A stretch of 17,338 bases of DNA, taken from the NCBI GenBank assembly GCA_003529705.1, contig DPVA01000060.1, positions 1 to 17,338 of the forward strand. Direction: 5' to 3'. Both the position numbers and the translations under genes were made by a program. The DNA comes from Gammaproteobacteria bacterium (GTDB lineage: Bacteria; Pseudomonadota; Gammaproteobacteria; Arenicellales; UBA868). Within the stretch, counting starts at the first letter, position 1, and each line of letters begins with the position of its first letter. Below the pieces are notes generated by a model that worked only from the letters and a program-made list of their open reading frames with translations, had not been told where the DNA came from and ran no database searches. Positions 1-7,393 of this stretch are shown here, in pieces.

Positions 1-573
1 GTCCTGGCGGTGGGAGTGGTAACTTTGTTTTGGATGGCGCTCCTGGCTTGGGTGGGGAAATTGGTTATCTTTAGAGAGCCAGGTCGAATAAAACCTAGCC
101 TGGCCCTGGGCGCAATGACGCTTGCGCCAGCGCTCGGTTTGGTACCCTACCTTCATGGAAGGCCGGGTTATGGAACAGCATTATTGGTTACGGTGCTCAT
201 GGTCATCTGGTCGGCTGATATCGGCGCTTATTTTGGGGGACGGCGCTTTGGAAAATCATTGTTCGCACCCGCGATTAGTCCGGGGAAGACGTGGGCAGGC
301 GCGTTTATCGGTTTCTCAGTGTCTGTATTGGCGGGGTGGGGCACTGCCTACGTCTTCTCAATTCCGGTCGACCCTCCGTGGCTGCTTTGGACAGCGCTCA
401 GCGTTACCGCGGTCGGGGGACTCCTGGCAGACCTTTTCGAAAGTATTCTGAAGCGCAGCGTCGGCAAAAAGGACACCAGCGCGTTGTTACCAGGGCACGG
501 GGGGGTTCTCGATCGCATCGACAGTATGTTGGGTGCGGTACCCCTATTCGCGGGCCTGAGCATTTTCTTTTAA
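1..573 (+). CDS. cdsA: Phosphatidate cytidylyltransferase (CDP-diacylglycerol synthase), 5' partial
   Basis: Only the C-terminal 190 residues are in the window; the frame is open from base 1 and the start lies upstream. The enzyme is an inner-membrane protein that makes CDP-diacylglycerol from CTP and phosphatidic acid, the precursor of all phospholipids. Visible are several hydrophobic membrane segments, the stretch SADIGAYFGGRRFGK followed by SPGKTWAG, and near the end the family signature: LKRSVGKKD, then PGHGGVLDRIDS, with the metal- and substrate-binding Asp residues. The stop is TAA at 571-573. The next gene, dxr, starts 20 bases downstream, as in many gammaproteobacteria, so the two are probably co-transcribed. 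Family assignment is secure from the signature. Confidence 0.96.
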   Translation, partial: VLAVGVVTLFWMALLAWVGKLVIFREPGRIKPSLALGAMTLAPALGLVPYLHGRPGYGTALLVTVLMVIWSADIGAYFGGRRFGKSLFAPAISPGKTWAGAFIGFSVSVLAGWGTAYVFSIPVDPPWLLWTALSVTAVGGLLADLFESILKRSVGKKDTSALLPGHGGVLDRIDSMLGAVPLFAGLSIFF

Positions 574-593
574 TTGGACATCATGGAACTGTC

Positions 594-1823
594 GTGAGCG
601 AGGCAATTGGTGTTTCAATTTTGGGAGCAACCGGCTCCGTAGGCGCGAGCGCTCTCGAGGTCATTCGGATGCACCCCGACCGCTTCAAGGCCGTCGGTTT
701 AAGCGCTTGGCAGCAAACCGACGCCCTGATGGCGCTGGTGTGTGAATTTTCGCCAGCGATTGCGGCGGCCGCGCCCGAGGTGCTTTCGAGTCAGCTTGTT
801 CGAGCGGGCAAATTCCCCGATACCACACGATATTGTAGCGGTACAGCTGGGCTGAAGGAGACTGCAGCGCACCCGGACGCGGCGACGGTCGTTGCAGGAA
901 TCTCAGGTGCTGCAGGACTTGAGTCGATATTTGCAGCAGCACATGCCGGAAAACGGATCCTGATTGCGAATAAGGAACCTCTGGTCATGTGCGGCAATCT
1001 TCTTCGCCGTGTAGCAAGGGAGTCTCGGGCTCGCCTTTTTCCAGTCGACAGTGAGCACAATGCAATTTTCCAGTGTCTGCCGGAAGGGCTTCAACGGGAA
1101 GTAATTGCCGGTCGTGGGCTAACAGAAAACGCTATTGAACCGGCCGTTACCCATGTCACCCTTACGGCCTCGGGAGGTCCATTTCTGAGGACCGCGGCGG
1201 CAGACCTTAATACCGTCAGTATCGATGCAGCGCTTGAGCATCCAACATGGAAAATGGGTCCAAAGATCTCTGTGGACTCGGCAACGCTTATGAATAAGGG
1301 TCTGGAATTGATCGAGGCCTGCATGCTTTTTGGCTTGGACGAAAGTCAGGTGGAGGTGGTGATTCATCCTCAAAGTGCGTTGCACTCGGTCGTGTATTTT
1401 GAGGATGGCTCGCTGATTGGCCAAATGGCCAATCCCGATATGCGGATTCCTATTGCTTACGGCCTCTCTTACCCCGACCGGATTCCTTCTGGTGTTCCGC
1501 CTCTTGATCTCGTGGCGATGGGGCGACTGGAGTTTGAGGCGCCAGATATAGAACGGTTCCCCTGCATTGGCCTCGCCAGGGCCGTGATTCGGCAGGGTGG
1601 GAGCGCTCCGATCGTTCTGAATGCTGCCAACGAGGTCGCTGTAGAAGCGTTTCTTGCTGGAATGATTCGGTTCTCCGATATCCCGTCACTAATTGATGCA
1701 GTTCTGAACACGTACGAAAACGCTTCTGCGACTGAACTTTCCGTTGTGCTGAGCATAGATCAGGAAGCCCGCGCTGCTGCCCGCAACATCCTTGCAAAAG
1801 GCCTTTATCGAATAGGTGTCTAA
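594..1823 (+). CDS. dxr: 1-deoxy-D-xylulose 5-phosphate reductoisomerase
   Basis: Second enzyme of the MEP isoprenoid pathway: it rearranges and reduces DXP to 2-C-methyl-D-erythritol 4-phosphate with NADPH in the cytoplasm. The product is 409 residues, against about 398 in E. coli. The N-terminal dinucleotide fold reads GATGSVG at residues 11-17. The metal ligands sit in PVDSEHNAIFQ (D152, E154) and in MNKGLE (E238); the substrate loop ASGGPF and the motif HPQSALHS are also present. The frame stays open back to 291 inside cdsA, but the family N-terminus begins just before the GATGSVG strand, so I choose GTG at 594, with a GGA at 585-587 as a weak ribosome binding site. An oddity is Pro129 in ANKEPLVMCG, where E. 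coli has Ser. rseP follows after 21 bases. Confidence 0.95.
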   Translation: MSEAIGVSILGATGSVGASALEVIRMHPDRFKAVGLSAWQQTDALMALVCEFSPAIAAAAPEVLSSQLVRAGKFPDTTRYCSGTAGLKETAAHPDAATVVAGISGAAGLESIFAAAHAGKRILIANKEPLVMCGNLLRRVARESRARLFPVDSEHNAIFQCLPEGLQREVIAGRGLTENAIEPAVTHVTLTASGGPFLRTAAADLNTVSIDAALEHPTWKMGPKISVDSATLMNKGLELIEACMLFGLDESQVEVVIHPQSALHSVVYFEDGSLIGQMANPDMRIPIAYGLSYPDRIPSGVPPLDLVAMGRLEFEAPDIERFPCIGLARAVIRQGGSAPIVLNAANEVAVEAFLAGMIRFSDIPSLIDAVLNTYENASATELSVVLSIDQEARAAARNILAKGLYRIGV

Positions 1824-1844
1824 TAGCACCAGGACACGCTTGAA

Positions 1845-3203
1845 ATGGATCTGCTGAACAATACTCTTTTCTTTCTTATCGCCGTAGCGGTCTTGGTGAG
1901 CTTTCATGAATTCGGACACTTTATCGTTGCGCGGTGGCTTGGCGTTCGGGTTTTGAAGTTTTCTATTGGCTTCGGCAAAACGGTCTGGCGATGGAGGAAG
2001 ACACCGACCGCAACCGAATACGCCATCGGAATGATTCCCCTAGGGGGATACGTCCGGATGCTCGACGAGCGTGAAGGCGAGGTCGACTCGGGGGAGCGTG
2101 ATAAAGCGTTTAATCGGAAGCCCCTATCTACTCGCTCACTAATTGTTATGGCGGGTCCGGCCGCGAACTTGCTGCTGGCCGTCCTGATTTATTGGTGTAT
2201 TGGGCTCATCGGAACCGAAGATCTCAAACCGGTGGTAGGCTCGGTAACTTCCGGAAGTAGCGCGGACCAGGCGGGGTTTCAACCGGGCGATCTGATCCTC
2301 TCAATCGATGGCCGTCCCGTCAAAGGTTGGTCTGAACATCGTCTTTACCTTCTCGACCAGATCGGCACTGAAAAACAGATGCCATTCCTCGTTAGCAGAA
2401 ACACCGATACCCAAGCTTTGATCGTTGACCTCGCTACGTTAAAGGATGAGCCATTCAACCCCGCCGTGCTCTCGGGAGTAATTGGTATTGCGCCCGAGGT
2501 CCCCAGGCCCGATCCCATAGTTTCGGGTTTGGTGCCAGAGGGACCTTCCGAGCAGGCCGGGATCATGATCGGAGACCGAATTGTCGCGATCGATGGACAA
2601 CCCGTTGAGTACTGGGTAGATCTTGTCGAAAAGATTGCGACAGGAACTGCGACCCAGGTAGTCCTCAAGATTGATCGAAACGGGACTGGTCTCGAAATCC
2701 CGGTCGAAACAGAATTTCAGGCCGTAAACGGGAGGCAAACCAGAAGGATTGGGATATACGGCCCCACAAATCTTGACTTCAGTGAGTATGTAGTGCGGGT
2801 ACGGTATGACCCCGTCAAAGGGGCGCTAAATGCTATCGAAACGACCTGGCGGATGTCAGCCTTGACGGTTCGCCTTTTCGGCAAGATGGTGACCGGTGAT
2901 GCTTCTCGTGAACATTTGAGCGGGCCGATTTCGATCGCCCGATTTGCTGGACGGTCGGCAAGCCTTGGACTGATACAGTTTCTCGCCTTTCTTGCCGTGC
3001 TGAGCATCAGCTTGGGCATAATCAACCTGCTGCCGATTCCAGTTCTGGATGGTGGCCATCTGGTTTATTTCGCTGCGGAAGGGCTGCTGGGTCGGCCGTT
3101 GCCGGAGCGGGTTTTCCAGTGGGGGCAACAGTTCGGGATCGTATTTATTGTGCTGTTGATGGGCCTGGCGTTTTATAATGACCTTCTGAGTCTGCTCCAG
3201 TGA
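1845..3203 (+). CDS. rseP: RseP-type site-2 zinc metalloprotease
   Basis: Inner-membrane intramembrane protease. In the family it cleaves the anti-sigma factor RseA/MucA after a first cut by DegS and so releases the envelope stress sigma factor; it also clears remnant signal peptides. The product is 452 residues, matching E. coli (450). In order: a first membrane helix with the zinc motif HEFGH (H21, E22, H25); the beta-hairpin region with IPLGGYVRMLDE; a second membrane segment near residues 98-120; two tandem PDZ domains (about 125-210 and 222-305, each with a G-D-x-I-x-x-I-D-G core); and a C-terminal pair of membrane segments with NLLPIPVLDGGH, supplying the third ligand D402. The ATG at 1845 has AGGA at 1831-1834 upstream. 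Its TGA overlaps the proposed bamA start by 4 bases. Confidence 0.96.
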   Translation: MDLLNNTLFFLIAVAVLVSFHEFGHFIVARWLGVRVLKFSIGFGKTVWRWRKTPTATEYAIGMIPLGGYVRMLDEREGEVDSGERDKAFNRKPLSTRSLIVMAGPAANLLLAVLIYWCIGLIGTEDLKPVVGSVTSGSSADQAGFQPGDLILSIDGRPVKGWSEHRLYLLDQIGTEKQMPFLVSRNTDTQALIVDLATLKDEPFNPAVLSGVIGIAPEVPRPDPIVSGLVPEGPSEQAGIMIGDRIVAIDGQPVEYWVDLVEKIATGTATQVVLKIDRNGTGLEIPVETEFQAVNGRQTRRIGIYGPTNLDFSEYVVRVRYDPVKGALNAIETTWRMSALTVRLFGKMVTGDASREHLSGPISIARFAGRSASLGLIQFLAFLAVLSISLGIINLLPIPVLDGGHLVYFAAEGLLGRPLPERVFQWGQQFGIVFIVLLMGLAFYNDLLSLLQ

Positions 3204-5518
3204 CCGACACCATGAATCTGTCAATAACTCTCATTCGGCGTTTGATGCCCCTGGTTTTCTCCTTTTGGGCGCTGTTGGTATCGTTACCAGCCTCTGCCGA
3301 TTTTGTTGTGGACGATATCCGTGTTGAGGGGGCGCAAAATATCGAGGTTGGTACGATATTCAACTATCTGCCGGTTAAGGTAGGTGATGTCGCAGATGAT
3401 GCACTGATCGATGACTCCATCAAAGCGCTTTTTGCTACCGGCTTTTTCCAGGATGTAGAGATTCGGCCACGGGATAATGTATTGATCGTAGTGGTTGCGG
3501 AGCGGCCGGCGATCTCTGATGTGAGTTATAGCGGTAACAAGGATATCGAAGACGAGACAATCGAAACCGCACTGGCTCAAGTAGGCGTGACCGAGGGGAG
3601 AGTTTTTCGGGAGCCTCTGCTTGAGCAGCTCGTTCAAGCGATCGAAGAGCAATATTTCGCCAAAGGCCGCTATTCCGCAAAGGTCGATGCGGTCGTCACC
3701 CCGGTAGATCTCAATCGTGTCTCCGTCTCTCTCACAATCGACGAGGGGAGGATCGCGAGGATTCGGGAAATTAATATCGTTGGAAATGAGGTTTTTACTG
3801 ACAAAGAACTGTTGTCCGAGGTTTCGCTTGGTAAGGAAAGCTGGCATAGCTTCATCTCACAGGTCGGGCGGTATTCGAAAGAGGAACTCCTGGCCGACGC
3901 CGAAACACTCAGGAGTTTCTATCTGGACCGCGGCTACATGAACTTTGATCTCCTATCGTCGGATGTCACCATCAGTCAGAACAAGCAGGATATCTTTATT
4001 ACCTTCTCGTTGCGCGAGGGTAATCTGTTCACAGTAGGAGGGATCGAAGTCGAGGGCGGTGGAGGCTTTTCCGCTGGAGAATTACTCGGCTTGATTTCGA
4101 TGCCGAGTGGCAAACCGTTTTCTCAGACCGATCTTGTGGCCTCGCGCTCTGCGATCGAAAGCAAGCTTGCCGACCATGGGTATGCATTTGCAAATGTCAA
4201 TGCGATTACCAAGATCGATGAGGTCGAAAATCGAGTGGATTTTGTCTTCGCGGTCGATCCCGGTCCGCTGGTTTATGTACGGCACATAAAGATCAGCGGA
4301 AACCAGTCAACGCTTGACGAGGTTATCCGGCGTGAAATGCGGCAACTGGAATCGTCTGTGTTCTCAGCGGAGAAACTTCGGCGATCGCGAGAACGTATCG
4401 CCAGATTAGGATTTTTTGAAGATGTCAATATAGATCTGACCGAGGTACCTGGTTCGATCGACCAGGTCGACCTATCTGTGGTGGTCAAAGAGAGGGCCAC
4501 AGGGAACTTCATGTTCGGCGCGGGCTACGATGATTCCGACGGCCTTTTTCTCTTGGCCGAGGTCCATCGGGGAAATCTATTTGGTACCGGACGTGAGTTA
4601 AATGTTGCTGCGGAAGTTTCAAAGGTAGATCAGACCTATGATATTGAATATCGCAATCCTTATCACACCGCAGAAGGTATCAGTCGCGCGCTCTTTATCA
4701 GTCGTGAAAATATTGATACGGATGCAGTTACCACGGCTGATTACACCTCGGAAACCACCGGCGGTGGTATCCGCTATAAGATCCCGATGTCTGAGTACAA
4801 TTCACTTAGTTTAAGCATCGCGGTGGAAGACATACTCCTTGAGTCCACCTTTTCGACACCGCCGGAGTACCGATCATTTATTGACCGGTATCCTGACAAT
4901 CTTAACCTCAACCTCTCAGCGGGCTTCTCCAAGGATACTCGCGATAGCATTTTCTTCCCGCGGCGCGGATTTTTCCGCAGAATCTCCGGAGAGATCGGCG
5001 TTCCTGGAAGTGACCTCGAGTATTTCAAGATTTCTGTGCGGGGCAGTTGGTATCGTGAACTGGTTGGTCGACTTATCCTTAACGTCCGCGGCGACGTCGG
5101 CTATGGGAACGGTTACGGCGACCTGAATGAGTTGCCGTTTTTCAAAAATTATTACGCGGGCGGTACGCGCAGCGTCCGGGGTTTCGAGTCTCGATCTCTT
5201 GGACCTGTCAGTAGCGGTGTCGATGCGTCCCCGCTGGGAGGCGAAGTCCGAACGGTGGCGGGCATAGAAATGTACTTTCCGGTCTTCGGTCTTCAGGATG
5301 ACAATGACAAACGGCTTAGCCTATTTGCGGACTCGGGGCAGGTTTTTGCATCGACCAATGATTTTGATTTGGGTGATGTCCGCATGAGTGTTGGCTTGGG
5401 CTTCCACTGGTTTTCGCCGGTGGGCCCGATCTCCTTGACGATGGCGCAACCGCTCAACGACGAGGCTGGAGACGACATAAAGCGACTCCAGTTCACGCTG
5501 GGCTCCCTAATGCGTTAG
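3200..5518 (+). CDS. bamA: Outer membrane protein assembly factor BamA
   Basis: Central subunit of the BAM complex, which folds and inserts beta-barrel proteins into the outer membrane. The product is 772 residues (E. coli 810). Residues 1-33 form a signal peptide with a likely ASA/D cleavage site, followed by five POTRA domains (roughly 34-430) and a 16-strand barrel. POTRA5 contains RREMRQLE, and the barrel carries the L6 hallmark VRGF (R660-G661-F662) after YAGGTRS. Loop L6 is clearly shorter than in E. coli. The GTG at 3200 overlaps the rseP stop (GTGA) and suggests coupling; ATG at 3212 in the same frame is an alternative that keeps the signal peptide. Odd: the protein ends FTLGSLMR, without the aromatic last residue that normally closes the C-terminal strand. 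skp begins 23 bases downstream, its usual partner in the pathway. Confidence 0.97.
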   Translation: MTDTMNLSITLIRRLMPLVFSFWALLVSLPASADFVVDDIRVEGAQNIEVGTIFNYLPVKVGDVADDALIDDSIKALFATGFFQDVEIRPRDNVLIVVVAERPAISDVSYSGNKDIEDETIETALAQVGVTEGRVFREPLLEQLVQAIEEQYFAKGRYSAKVDAVVTPVDLNRVSVSLTIDEGRIARIREINIVGNEVFTDKELLSEVSLGKESWHSFISQVGRYSKEELLADAETLRSFYLDRGYMNFDLLSSDVTISQNKQDIFITFSLREGNLFTVGGIEVEGGGGFSAGELLGLISMPSGKPFSQTDLVASRSAIESKLADHGYAFANVNAITKIDEVENRVDFVFAVDPGPLVYVRHIKISGNQSTLDEVIRREMRQLESSVFSAEKLRRSRERIARLGFFEDVNIDLTEVPGSIDQVDLSVVVKERATGNFMFGAGYDDSDGLFLLAEVHRGNLFGTGRELNVAAEVSKVDQTYDIEYRNPYHTAEGISRALFISRENIDTDAVTTADYTSETTGGGIRYKIPMSEYNSLSLSIAVEDILLESTFSTPPEYRSFIDRYPDNLNLNLSAGFSKDTRDSIFFPRRGFFRRISGEIGVPGSDLEYFKISVRGSWYRELVGRLILNVRGDVGYGNGYGDLNELPFFKNYYAGGTRSVRGFESRSLGPVSSGVDASPLGGEVRTVAGIEMYFPVFGLQDDNDKRLSLFADSGQVFASTNDFDLGDVRMSVGLGFHWFSPVGPISLTMAQPLNDEAGDDIKRLQFTLGSLMR

Positions 5519-5541
5519 CAACCCTTAAACGTGACTGTGCA

Positions 5542-6078
5542 ATGCCAATAATTCGATCCCGTTTCCGACTTCTCTGCGCCGCAGCGATCACGCTGGCGGT
5601 TTTGATTCAAGTGCTTGGACCCTCGGTAGTTGTCGCGCAGACAGTGTTCAAAATCGGTTTCGTTGACCCGGTCCGCCTAATTGAGCAGGCGCCCCAGGGC
5701 GCAAAGGCTCTCGCGAACCTTGAAGACGAATTCCGCTCGCGGGATGAGGAGCTAAAACTTCATCACACCCAGATTCAGGAGATGGAGGCTGATCTTGAGA
5801 AAAACATCCTGGTCATGGACGCCACCTCGGCTCAGGCGCGCCAGCGGGAAATTGAAAATCATAAGCGGCGACTGGCCCGCTCCCAGCAAGAAGCGCGGGA
5901 GGACTACAATCTTCGGCGAAATGAGGAATTGGCGAGACTTCAGGCGTTGGTCCGAGAGGTGATTGTGGGAATTGCCAAAGCGGGGGGTTACGACCTGGTT
6001 GTAGAGCAAGCGGTTTACGTGAGCGACGCAATTGACATTACGGATCTCGTTCTTGAGCGCCTTGCTGAACTCCCCTGA
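5542..6078 (+). CDS. skp: Periplasmic chaperone Skp/OmpH family
   Basis: Periplasmic holdase that carries unfolded outer-membrane proteins to the BAM complex, working as a trimer with coiled-coil tentacles. The product is 178 residues (E. coli 161). Residues 1-32 look like a signal peptide: a basic start (RSRFR), a hydrophobic core and a VVA/Q cleavage site. The mature protein opens with a beta strand containing IGFVDPVRLIEQAPQG, runs through a long charged heptad-rich region (about 60-145) rich in Glu, Arg and Gln, and returns with YDLVVEQAVYVSDAIDIT, the C-terminal strand pairing typical of the family. The ATG at 5542 has no obvious Shine-Dalgarno sequence. The stop codon lies inside a perfect 8-bp hairpin (6065-6084). 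Downstream, lpxD would be expected but is absent. Confidence 0.93.
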   Translation: MPIIRSRFRLLCAAAITLAVLIQVLGPSVVVAQTVFKIGFVDPVRLIEQAPQGAKALANLEDEFRSRDEELKLHHTQIQEMEADLEKNILVMDATSAQARQREIENHKRRLARSQQEAREDYNLRRNEELARLQALVREVIVGIAKAGGYDLVVEQAVYVSDAIDITDLVLERLAELP

Positions 6079-6087
6079 GTTCAGTTT
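6065..6087 (+). terminator. Terminator-like hairpin over the skp stop codon
   Basis: CTGAACTC at 6065-6072 and GAGTTCAG at 6077-6084 are exact reverse complements around the 4-base loop CCCT, giving an 8-bp stem that contains the skp TGA (6076-6078). Only three Ts follow (6085-6087), so this is a weak candidate for intrinsic termination. It could equally be a 3' stability hairpin or a processing boundary between skp and fabZ. The structure is directly visible; the function is inferred. Confidence 0.45.
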
Positions 6088-6113
6088 AGGGCTTAGCACT
6101 TAGGCCATATCGG

Positions 6114-6139
6114 AAACCGCTCAACCCGAGATGCGGTTT
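6114..6139 (+). repeat. Inverted repeat in the skp-fabZ spacer
   Basis: AAACCGC at 6114-6120 pairs exactly with GCGGTTT at 6133-6139 across a 12-base interval. Short internal complementarity (CTC against GAG) lies inside the loop. It lies in the leader of fabZ. The sequence after it (GTAATT) is not a T-run, so it is not a convincing intrinsic terminator. It could be an RNA hairpin upstream of fabZ. Confidence 0.4.
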
Positions 6140-6151
6140 GTAATTCAGCAG

Positions 6152-6163
6152 ACAAATATTTGT
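6152..6163 (+). repeat. 12-bp perfect palindrome touching the fabZ start codon
   Basis: ACAAATATTTGT is self-complementary over all 12 bases and ends within the proposed GTG start of fabZ (6162-6164). It could be a binding site for a dimeric regulator or simply a chance AT-rich palindrome in a short spacer. A further TTTGT at 6137-6141 repeats its right arm. The symmetry is visible; a role is only inferred. Confidence 0.35.
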
Positions 6164-6611
6164 GGAAACAGAAATAGATATTCACCGGATTCGGGAGATC
6201 CTTCCGCACCGATATCCTTTCCTGCTTATTGATCGCGTCTTGGAGGTCGTCCCCGGAGAGCGGCTCCGCGCCCTTAAGAACGTAACGGCAAATGAGCCGT
6301 TTTTCGGGGGACATTTTCCGCATCGTCCCGTGTTCCCCGGCGTTCTGATGCTTGAGAGCATCGCCCAGGCCTCGGCGATCCTTGTTAGTCTGATCATCGA
6401 TGCCAAGGCTAGCCAGAAGAACGTCTATCTTTTCGCCGGAGTAGACAAGGCGCGGTTCAAGGCGCCGGTGGAGCCGGGGGATCAAATGGTCATAGAAGTA
6501 AGCCTCGAAGGTCAGCGGCGCGCATTGTGGAGATGTTCGGGAACTATCTCCGTGAGGGACAAACTTGTTTGCGCGTCGGATGTCCTGTTTACCCACAGGC
6601 CCATCGAGTGA
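6162..6611 (+). CDS. fabZ: 3-hydroxyacyl-[acyl-carrier-protein] dehydratase FabZ
   Basis: Dehydrates 3-hydroxyacyl-ACP to trans-2-enoyl-ACP in fatty-acid elongation. It competes with LpxA for the same hydroxyacyl-ACP, so its level helps balance phospholipid against lipid A. The product is 149 residues (E. coli 151), a single hot-dog domain. The motif LPHRYPFLLIDR opens the protein, and the active-site segment GHFPHRPVFPGVLMLE supplies catalytic H51 and E65, followed by AQASAIL. The start is GTG at 6162: an in-frame TAA at 6141-6143 rules out a longer form and no ATG lies near. No Shine-Dalgarno sequence is visible, and a palindrome overlaps the start. The TGA at 6609-6611 overlaps the GTG of lpxA. 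Confidence 0.95.
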   Translation: METEIDIHRIREILPHRYPFLLIDRVLEVVPGERLRALKNVTANEPFFGGHFPHRPVFPGVLMLESIAQASAILVSLIIDAKASQKNVYLFAGVDKARFKAPVEPGDQMVIEVSLEGQRRALWRCSGTISVRDKLVCASDVLFTHRPIE

Positions 6612-7384
6612 TCGACGACCGGGCGGTAGTCCACCCCGGGGCGACGCTGGCAGTTGACGTAACCGTTGGCCCGTTTTCAGTGATTGAAGAGGGCGTTGTC
6701 GTTGGCACCGGAACCAGGATAGATTCCCATGTGATTATCCGATCAGGAACCCATATCGGGGAGGATAATCGTATCTATTCATTTGCTTCGGTCGGGGAAG
6801 ATCCTCAGTTCGCCGGGTATGAAGGGGAACCCACCCGCCTCGAAATTGGTAACGGGAACGTCATACGCGAGTACGTCACATTAAATCGAGGATCCAGTTC
6901 CAGCAGGGGGACCGGTCTAACCCGAGTGGGGAACCACAACTTCCTTATGGCGTACAGCCATATCGCCCATGACAGCACTCTGGGTGACCATATTATTTTT
7001 GCAAACGGCGCAAGCCTTGCCGGCCATGTTGAAATCGGCGATTACGCGATACTTGGGGGCTTCACATTGGTGCACCAGTTCTGTCGCGTGGGACAGCATT
7101 CTCTGATGGGGATCGGTACCGTTTGCCTCCAGGATGTGGCACCTTACCTGATTGTTTCAGGCAATCCGGCCAAAACCTATGGAATCAACGTCCGCGGTTT
7201 ACGCCGACGAGGGTTTAGCGAGGAGGCGATTGCAGGGCTCCGGACGGTTTATCGACAAAGGTTTCGTGCTAAAGGGACTGATCCGGATTCGGGAGGGCTG
7301 GACCAAGCTGAGTCGTCAAGCTCTCCGGAAGCCGACACCTTGATCCGATTCCTATCCGAATCTGAACGAGGCGTCATTCGCTGA
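6608..7384 (+). CDS. lpxA: UDP-N-acetylglucosamine O-acyltransferase LpxA
   Basis: First enzyme of lipid A synthesis: it moves a 3-hydroxyacyl chain from ACP to the 3-OH of UDP-GlcNAc. The product is 258 residues (E. coli 262). It is a left-handed beta-helix, seen as imperfect hexapeptide repeats from about residue 10 to 180, followed by a helical C-terminus with GLRRRGFS and the ending SERGVIR. The catalytic motif HIAHD has H118 and H121 (E. coli H122/H125), and HQFC starts at H156. The frame extends upstream into fabZ, but GTG at 6608 gives MIDDRAVVHP, which aligns with the E. coli start and forms a 4-base GTGA overlap with the fabZ stop. Ile169 occupies the chain-length 'ruler' position, Gly173 in E. 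coli. lpxB starts 9 bases after the stop. Confidence 0.96.
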   Translation: MIDDRAVVHPGATLAVDVTVGPFSVIEEGVVVGTGTRIDSHVIIRSGTHIGEDNRIYSFASVGEDPQFAGYEGEPTRLEIGNGNVIREYVTLNRGSSSSRGTGLTRVGNHNFLMAYSHIAHDSTLGDHIIFANGASLAGHVEIGDYAILGGFTLVHQFCRVGQHSLMGIGTVCLQDVAPYLIVSGNPAKTYGINVRGLRRRGFSEEAIAGLRTVYRQRFRAKGTDPDSGGLDQAESSSSPEADTLIRFLSESERGVIR

Positions 7385-7393
7385 CGTTTCCAC

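Noticed and set aside
291..593. Long N-terminal extension of dxr into cdsA
   Set aside because: The extension has no resemblance to the family, runs through cdsA coding sequence, and the GTG at 594 gives the normal length.
3284..3847. 187-codon open frame on the minus strand inside bamA
   Set aside because: It is antisense to the POTRA region of bamA and has no recognisable motif; it is a chance frame.
6079..6161. Possible lpxD remnant in the skp-fabZ spacer
   Set aside because: The spacer is too short, contains stops and shows no hexapeptide-repeat pattern.
6527..6607. N-terminal extension of lpxA into fabZ
   Set aside because: The GTG at 6608 aligns with the LpxA N-terminus and gives the classic GTGA overlap.
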